Positions 58,240-64,000 of a stretch of 64,000 nt of DNA are shown in pieces. Within the stretch, counting starts at the first letter, position 1, and the number at the start of each line of letters is the position of its first letter. The stretch is taken from NCBI GenBank assembly GCA_900660155.1, contig CABFPE010000716.1, positions 303,569-367,568 of the forward strand, in the 5' to 3' direction. The notes beneath the pieces are model-generated. The model did not search any database. It was not told where the DNA came from and saw only the letters and a program-made list of their open reading frames with translations. This DNA comes from Hofstenia miamia (Eukaryota; Xenacoelomorpha; Acoela; Hofsteniidae). The position numbers and the translations under genes are program-made.

Positions 58240-59439
58240 TGTGGAGATGAATTTGTTAGCCCAACTCATTTTGTTGTTATAGTATCCTCGAGGTAGTTGA
58301 TAGATTCAAAAACCTTAACCACTCCATGCTATCAAGATGTTAATTTCCACTTAACTTTTTATGTTATGAAGCAAACTAACATGTGACACTAATTTCACAC
58401 ATCAAAAATTTTTTTCTCAATAATTCACAGCAGGTTGACTCAACAATTATTCATGTGAAACCACCACTTTAATTGTAAAACACACACACTACAATGAAAT
58501 TATAACTGGATATTAGAAATAATTCCGCTTTACTAATGTGATGGTAATAAAAAACAGTCATGAAGGCAAAATAACAATGTGATACACATTAAATGAAATG
58601 TATAACACCAGGGAAGAAATTTGAAATATTTGAAACTTTGAGTTTGTTTTTTAAAAATTATATAACTTTACAATTTTTTCCATAGATATAATCTCCATTT
58701 GTTAAATTTGTAAACCCCATGCTGCATTCACCATTCTAAACATATAAATGTTTTGTAAATGTTTTATTACTCCACACAAAAAAAATAAAGACGTGTGATA
58801 AACACACACACACACATGCAAATAGAAAAATTTAAACTGTATATGATTAAACAAAATATTCAATGTAGTGAAAATTGCTGTTTATTATTTTAAAAATGTA
58901 CTCAATTAAATGTGAAATATTATAATATGCATTGGTTATCAAGCAATTATACGTCAACATACCTTGTTATTTTGTGTTTAGATGTATTTGAAACCAAAAC
59001 ATATTGCCTTCAATCGTTTACCTTTCACTAATTTGTATTGTTCCCTTATCATTATATAGTGCAAACAAGTTTTTTTGAAAATGAAACTGTCTTAAATCAG
59101 CTTGAAACATGATTTAAATTCTACATACTTTGTTGAAAAAACTGTGTATTACATGTAAACTTGAACAAAAAAAGCAAAAATGTTTCACTGATTCTATAGC
59201 AGTCTGCTAAAATTAATAGTAGCAAATGCTAATGTAAAAAATATTGTTCATGCACACTGATATGAAATAATCAACTACATGGTTAGATGTAGAGGCAGAT
59301 GAATCTTCATGTTAAATATTTTGCATTAACCATTAACAAGATGTTTCACTAAAAAAATTTGAGAGCTATAAACCACTAAGAAATTTTGTAAAATGCATAC
59401 AAATCAATAATATATCTCCTTGACAAAACAAAAATCAGC
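58240..59439. repeat. Large inverted repeat, left arm
   Basis: Matches 62802-64000 in reverse complement over its whole length, about 88-90% alike by eye. Both arms show a (CA)n/(TG)n tract, the string AGTCATGAAGGCAAAATAA, and AGGCAGATGAATCTTCATG near the inner end. The arm may extend further outward; the window ends before the partner can be compared. Confidence 0.9.
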
Positions 59440-59466
59440 CAATCACAAATCTCTTGGGTGTATAAA
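59439..59466 (+). promoter_or_regulatory. CCAAT and TATA box at inner edge of left arm
   Basis: CCAAT at 59439-59443 and TATAAA at 59461-59466, with an ATG at 59505: spacing of a plain RNA polymerase II promoter. It sits exactly where the inverted-repeat homology stops. Confidence 0.5.
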
Positions 59467-59504
59467 ATTTATAGATATTTTAATCAAATATTCACAATTT
59501 TGTT

Positions 59505-59774
59505 TTGGAGATGACAACTAACGTATTTCTCAAATGCAGCTTTATTAGGGTTTTACAGAAGTTTTCAGCCATTGAGCAAAAGATGTGTGTTTTGCAAAAT
59601 ATTCAGAAACTTGTGAATTATGAAGACATTCTACTCTCAAAGAAAAAAATTTTACATACTCAGCTTCAACCTTCACAAGGACAGTGTACATGTGACATGT
59701 GTTTTGGATTGACTCTCCATACAGATGTGGATACAGCAAAGTTCAAAATGGTGTGGAGAGAATCTACCTCATAA
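59505..59774 (+). CDS. Small hypothetical ORF in the long-inverted-repeat element (89 aa)
   Basis: Begins MEMTTNVFLKC, 39 bp after the TATAAA. Contains KMCVLQNIQKLVNYEDILLS and a cysteine pair (CTCDMC). No family recognised; a short soluble, helix-rich protein or gene remnant. Confidence 0.4.
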   Translation: MEMTTNVFLKCSFIRVLQKFSAIEQKMCVLQNIQKLVNYEDILLSKKKILHTQLQPSQGQCTCDMCFGLTLHTDVDTAKFKMVWRESTS

Positions 59775-60549
59775 ACTTGCCACTGGAGAAATTTAAAAAA
59801 GTAAAATTTTTAAACTTTGTGTGGAGGGTTTCCCAACAGACATTGCAATTTCACAAGTTTTCACACTCATAGATGGTGAGATCAAGGAGAATAGACTAAA
59901 AAATTTTCTTGACCACAGTCATTGTTTGGAATACTCTATATTAGCCTGTGAATAAATGTGTCTAGATGTATTTTTCTTAATCTCACAACCATGAATACAG
60001 TAACTATAATACAGATAATAAAATAATAACGAAAAAAGCATAATTGATTTTCAATTTTTACTCTTCTACATGAAGGCAGTGTTTGATATAAAAATATAGT
60101 CATAGATGTATATAAATTGTTGGACAAGACATTGAAATTTCATTAGTTGAATAAGTTACACAGAGAATTCCACATTTCAAAATATAAAAACAGGTTACCA
60201 TAGTAAACAAGAAACCAACTTTCACAAATAAACTCTACACAAAGACTGAATATTTCATTAAAAAGCATAATGTTATAGTTAAAATGATGAAATTTTCACC
60301 ATTTCCACCTGATATCAAGCTTTGTTGAAAATATGCATATAGTTCTAAAATTGAAGCAAATTAAACATAGGCATAGTTGTAAGATGACATTACACTTGCC
60401 TGCTAATTGTTAAGATTTTTACCACATGCTTATGTAAACTCTAGTTGATGATTGGATGAATGAATCAAGTTATTTTTGATTGGTTTATATGCTATAAGTT
60501 TGTAATAAATAACACATACTTTGAATGCTTTTCAATTTTAAATTCAGTG

Positions 60550-60720
60550 ATGACTTCAAAAGCTGCTAGCAAATCTCATGCTCAAAAATCTACAAAAGAT
60601 ATGCAGAGCAAACAAGAGGAACCCTTGCAACCCAAAAAATTTGTTTTAAAGTTGATATTACTAAAGACCATGTATTCTGTAAACACTGCATTGACTAGAG
60701 GTGGTCAACAGCCTCAATGA
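60550..60720 (+). CDS. Small Lys-rich hypothetical ORF in the long-inverted-repeat element
   Basis: MTSKAASKSHAQKSTKDM start, basic and Ser/Gln-rich. An in-frame upstream ATG at 60460 exists. Family unknown. Confidence 0.3.
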   Translation: MTSKAASKSHAQKSTKDMQSKQEEPLQPKKFVLKLILLKTMYSVNTALTRGGQQPQ

Positions 60721-60826
60721 AATTTCTGAAGAACATCAAATGAAATATATCTCCATTAGAGAATTAAAAATCAGTGAGTGACAAAAAATACACAACACAT
60801 ATAGCCTTCACCCAAAGTACAGGCCT

Positions 60827-61018
60827 GTGGTAAAAATTATCCTGGAAAATAGCAACTGCTTCTTCCTGCCTAAACATTATGCAGAGAAAGCTACCAGGGA
60901 AAAATACAAGATGTTTATTGGACTTAAAATTCAATGTGGCAAGCAAAAACCACCAATATATCCAGGTGGCAATGCACAAACTGTATTTAGATTTAGTGTG
61001 AAAAAATATTTAGAATAA
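60827..61018 (+). CDS. Small hypothetical ORF with FFLPKHYAE motif
   Basis: Reads VKIILENSNCFFLPKHYAE, then REKYKMFIGLKIQCG, and ends SVKKYLE; an AATAAA overlaps its stop. The pattern of a beta-rich start, FLPK-x-Y, then a short basic stretch, resembles small orphan proteins I associate from memory with mobile or virus-derived elements of invertebrates. This is not verified. No ATG begins this frame. Confidence 0.35.
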   Translation: MVKIILENSNCFFLPKHYAEKATREKYKMFIGLKIQCGKQKPPIYPGGNAQTVFRFSVKKYLE

Positions 61019-61551
61019 ATATATATGTGCCATCAATTTGTATTTTAATTGTTAACCATTAGTACTTACTAGCAAAACAAAAAAACTTGCTTTAAGAAAC
61101 ATGTGGTAAATTCCCAGTGTTTAAAAATTTTTAAAAGATAAAAAATACAAAACAAAAACCTACCTTTAAACAGAACAAAAAAAATTACAATGGCATTTCA
61201 TATGGGTCAAAAATTCAAGATGTAAAAGATGACAATTGAATTAAATAAAATTTTTTATTAATTAATATTGAATTTCCATTAAATTTAAAACTTGATAATA
61301 ATTAAAAAGCAAAACAAAAAAATATTTGTAATAACTTTACATTGGTAGATCCAATGTGAATGAGCAAATTAAGCTCATATTCCTGAAGCCTTTGCAATTA
61401 TAATTTTTGCAGAAGAAATTTTATTTACTATTTCATGAAATGACACTGTAGAAGTGTTTATCAAACATTTAATTATAAAGCAAGTTATATTAATTCACTC
61501 TTAAGTTTTCAAACTGTGCAGTTTACCCACTTTTCATTGTTCAATGCCATG

Positions 61552-61815
61552 AAAAGCAACCAATTATTATTTGAAGTTCAAGGCAATGCATTTAATAATA
61601 TCTACTATATCAAAGAATTGTTGATTTTAATCAATAAAAAACTTTACATTCTTACAGTACACCACTCAAAGGCAGTGTTTAACTCTCTCCCACCACACAT
61701 ACAAAAGACTTTTAACTGGTATGAGCAGAACTTCCATCATGTTGCGTTTACAGAAGGCAATCTCACATGTGAGCAAATGCTTCAATTTATTGATTCACTA
61801 AATTTATCAGCATGA
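61552..61815 (+). CDS. Small hypothetical ORF with YYIKELLIL and W-x-x-N-F-H motif
   Basis: MKSNQLLFEVQGNAFNNIYY, then IKELLIL, PPHIQKTFNWYEQNFHHVAF and EGNLTCEQMLQFIDSL. The succession of KEL, PP, a WxxxNxHxxxxxEG block and a final helix recalls orphan proteins, thought to have a nuclease-like fold, recurring in invertebrate genomes. From memory and unverified. The in-frame ATG at 61516 is an alternative start. Confidence 0.4.
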   Translation, partial: KSNQLLFEVQGNAFNNIYYIKELLILINKKLYILTVHHSKAVFNSLPPHIQKTFNWYEQNFHHVAFTEGNLTCEQMLQFIDSLNLSA

Positions 61816-61875
61816 GAGAATACAATGTTTTAAGGGTGTGATGCTATGAACTGTGAATTTCTTAGTTGAATAATC

Positions 61876-62073
61876 ATGCAACCAGTGGAAAATTTATTGA
61901 ACTTAAGATATTGGTACCTGCAGAACATGGAGGACTCTAGCAGTTGTATAAAAGATTATTTCAGATTTATACATCAAATAAAGACTTGTGGTATATTTAA
62001 TATTACTAGTAAATGTAAATTTAAGAAAGTCATTGTAAGGTGTCTACCACAAGATGAAATACAGAATGAGTGA
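61876..62073 (+). CDS. Small hypothetical ORF following 61815 (65 aa)
   Basis: MQPVENLLNLRYWYLQN start, later CKFKKVIVRCLPQDE. 60 bp after the previous ORF on the same strand. No family recognised. Confidence 0.3.
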   Translation: MQPVENLLNLRYWYLQNMEDSSSCIKDYFRFIHQIKTCGIFNITSKCKFKKVIVRCLPQDEIQNE

Positions 62074-62654
62074 TTTATTTTTTTACTACTTTTCTTAAAA
62101 ACACTGATTATTTATTAGTTGTATAAAGGAAAAGATATTTTTCAAATACATTAACACTTGAGCATATGCTATTAATTCCCAAAGGTGTGTAATTTATGCA
62201 AATGAACTATATGGAAAATATTATTTCTATTTTTTTTAAAAATTCGTGTATTTGATGTTACATGTAGAAATAATGGAAAAAACAAGTATGAAATGGAGTT
62301 TATTCTTTTCAAAAAGTTAATTATTTAAAAAACTGTAATACAATACACTTTCTTTTGCCTTGTATAAATACTAAATCTTCTTCTCAAAAAAGTTTTTTGC
62401 CTATCAAGTGTTTGTAATTCTTGCAAATTACATCTCCATAGCATTTGGGAGAAAATAGTAGAATCCATTCTCAAGTTTAACTTTTAATACACATCTGAAT
62501 TTTGTTTTTAGCTTTACTGCATCTGTGATTCTAAGCTAAACTTTCTTTGGTAAATTGCTAGCTGAACATACACCTGCAAAGCAACACTGTGAATTAACAT
62601 TGTTTAAACACTGCAAAACTTATCTGCATTGTCATGTGGTATATAGACAAGACT

Positions 62655-62703
62655 GTCCAATAGGAATAAAATCACATGATTTATAACTCGAATTCTTTAT
62701 AAA
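62655..62703 (+). promoter_or_regulatory. CCAAT/TATA pair near the inner edge of right arm
   Basis: CCAAT at about 62656 and TATAAA at about 62699, oriented toward the right arm. Similar in kind to the pair at 59439-59466, but no ORF follows within the visible arm, so its meaning is uncertain. Confidence 0.3.
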
Positions 62704-62801
62704 ACGTCTTACTTTCAATTAATACAAAATATTTATTGTATAACTTTGTTCCTGCTTTACAATTTTTTTAACTAACAACCAAGTGAAACAATGAATTATG
62801 T

Positions 62802-64000
62802 GCTGATTTTCATTTTGGTTTGGAGATACATTATTGATTTGAATGCATTTTACAAAATTTCTTAGTGGTTTATAGCTCTCAAATTTTTTAGTGAAACATC
62901 TTGTTAATGGTTAATACAAAATATTTAACATGAAGATTCATCTGCCTCTACATCTAACCATGTAGTTGATTATTTCATATCAGTGTACATGAAATATATG
63001 TTTTACATTAGCATTTGCTACTATTAATTTTAGCAGACTGCTATGGAATCAGTGAAATATTTTTGTTTTTTTTGTTCAAGTTTACACATCATACATGGTT
63101 TTTTCAACAAAGTATGTAGAATTTAAATCATGTTTCAAGCTGATTTAAGACAGTTTCATTTCAAAAAAACTTGTTTGCACTATATAATGATAAGGGAACA
63201 ATACAAATTAGTGAAAGGTCAAAGATTGAAGGCAATATGTTTTGGTTTCAAATACATCTACACACAAAATAGCAAGGTATGTTGGCATATAATTGTTTGA
63301 TAACCTATGCATATTATATTATTTCACATTTAATTGAGTACATTTTTAAAATTATACACAATGATTTTCACTACATTGAATATTTTGTTTAATCATATAC
63401 AGTTTAAATTTTTCTATTTGAATGTGTGTGTGTGTGTTTATCACACATCTCTATTTTTGTGTGTGTGAGTAATAAAATATTTACAAAACATTTATATGCT
63501 TAGAATAGCAAATGCATCGTGGGGTTTACAAAGTTAACAAATGGAGATTATATCTATGGAAAAAAATTGTAAAGTTATATACTTTTTAAAAAACAAACTC
63601 AAAGTTTCAAATAATTCACATTTCTTCCCTGGTGTTATACATTTCATTTTATGTGTATCACATTTTTATTTTGCCTTCATGACTGTTTTTTATTACCATT
63701 GCATTAATAACTAGGAATTATTTCAACTATCCAGTTATTATTTCATTGTACTGTGTGTGTTTTACAATTAAAGTGGTGCTTTGCATGAACAATTTTTTAG
63801 TCAACCCACCGTACATTATTGAAAGAAAAATTTTTGATGTGTGAAATTAGTGTCACATGTTAGTTTGCTTCATAATGTAAAAAGTTAAGTGGAAATTAAC
63901 ATCTTGATAGCATGGAGTGGGTAATGTTTTTTGAATCTATCAACTACCTCAAGGTTACTATAACAACAAAATGTGTTGGGCTAACAAATTCATCTTCACA
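62802..64000. repeat. Large inverted repeat, right arm (cut by window end)
   Basis: Reverse complement of 58240-59439, about 88-90% alike. It contains a (TG)n tract near 63425-63470 matching (CA)n near 58800. It continues beyond the window. Confidence 0.9.

Larger units (their letters stand above)
58240..64000. mobile_element. Unclassified long-inverted-repeat element (Polinton-like, virus-like or fold-back)
   Basis: Arms of at least 1.2 kb flank a 3.36-kb centre (59440-62801) whose ORFs are all short, all on the plus strand and unspliced, with CCAAT/TATA-like and AATAAA-like signals close to the genes. Long inverted ends with compact genes fit a shortened Polinton-like or other virus-derived element, but no polymerase, integrase or capsid was recognised. 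Arm divergence of about 10% implies considerable age. Treated as a fossil. The right end is outside the window. Confidence 0.5.

Noticed and set aside
1-64000. tRNA, rRNA or snRNA genes
   Set aside because: Scanned by eye for B-box-like GGTTCGA strings and cloverleaf stems; nothing convincing, though a covariance-model scan was not possible.

Overview
This is a window of AT-rich animal DNA, probably from an invertebrate. It has eukaryotic intron/exon structure, (TA)n microsatellites, a very high load of transposons, interstitial TTAGGG-type telomere repeats, and secreted Ly6/uPAR-type genes. The species cannot be fixed from the sequence. There are no operons, CRISPR arrays or prokaryotic signals. 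The recognisable host genes are few: (i) a small family of secreted proteins with two Ly6/uPAR (LU, three-finger fold) domains. Copy A is on the minus strand (exon 1 11446-11729, exon 2 6162-6432), copy B on the plus strand (43467-43750 and 45601-45889), and a decayed copy C lies on the plus strand near 49690-49960. (ii) A single-exon TTC39/IML2-family gene on the minus strand (16239-17984). (iii) One lone exon, 33776-34012 minus, with a faint cystatin-like look.

Layout. 0-2.7 kb: repeats, then a non-LTR (LINE) remnant with a mariner nested inside it. 6.1-11.8 kb: Ly6 gene A, whose 5 kb intron is mostly filled by a Harbinger-like element (7266-9594) and a dead Tc1-like element (9645-11240). 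13.6-15.0 kb: a Tc1-like transposon with an intact 337-residue transposase and a doubled left terminal repeat. 16.2-18.0 kb: TTC39-like gene. 19.4-21.3 kb: a complete-looking hAT transposon (8-bp target duplication, two-exon transposase). 23-37 kb: a graveyard of Ty3/Gypsy fossil pieces, hAT remnants and several MITEs. Some carry clear target duplications, one carries telomere-like repeats, and one pair of near-identical 1-kb copies is split by a single N. 39-50 kb: LINE tails, a palindromic 14-mer array, Ly6 gene B, a mariner, and a diverged tandem duplicate of the B locus. 50-55.6 kb: a LINE piece and a long Ty3/Gypsy fossil on the minus strand. 57.5-64 kb: a large inverted repeat (arms of at least 1.2 kb, roughly 90% alike, right arm running off the window). 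Its arms flank a 3.4-kb centre with a row of small plus-strand ORFs and promoter- and polyA-like signals.

The most interesting items are the unclassified long-inverted-repeat element at 58.2-64 kb, the Ly6 two-domain gene family with its tandem duplication, the apparently intact hAT and Tc1-like elements, and the telomere-repeat MITE. All homology calls are by eye from protein motifs. Nothing was searched against a database.
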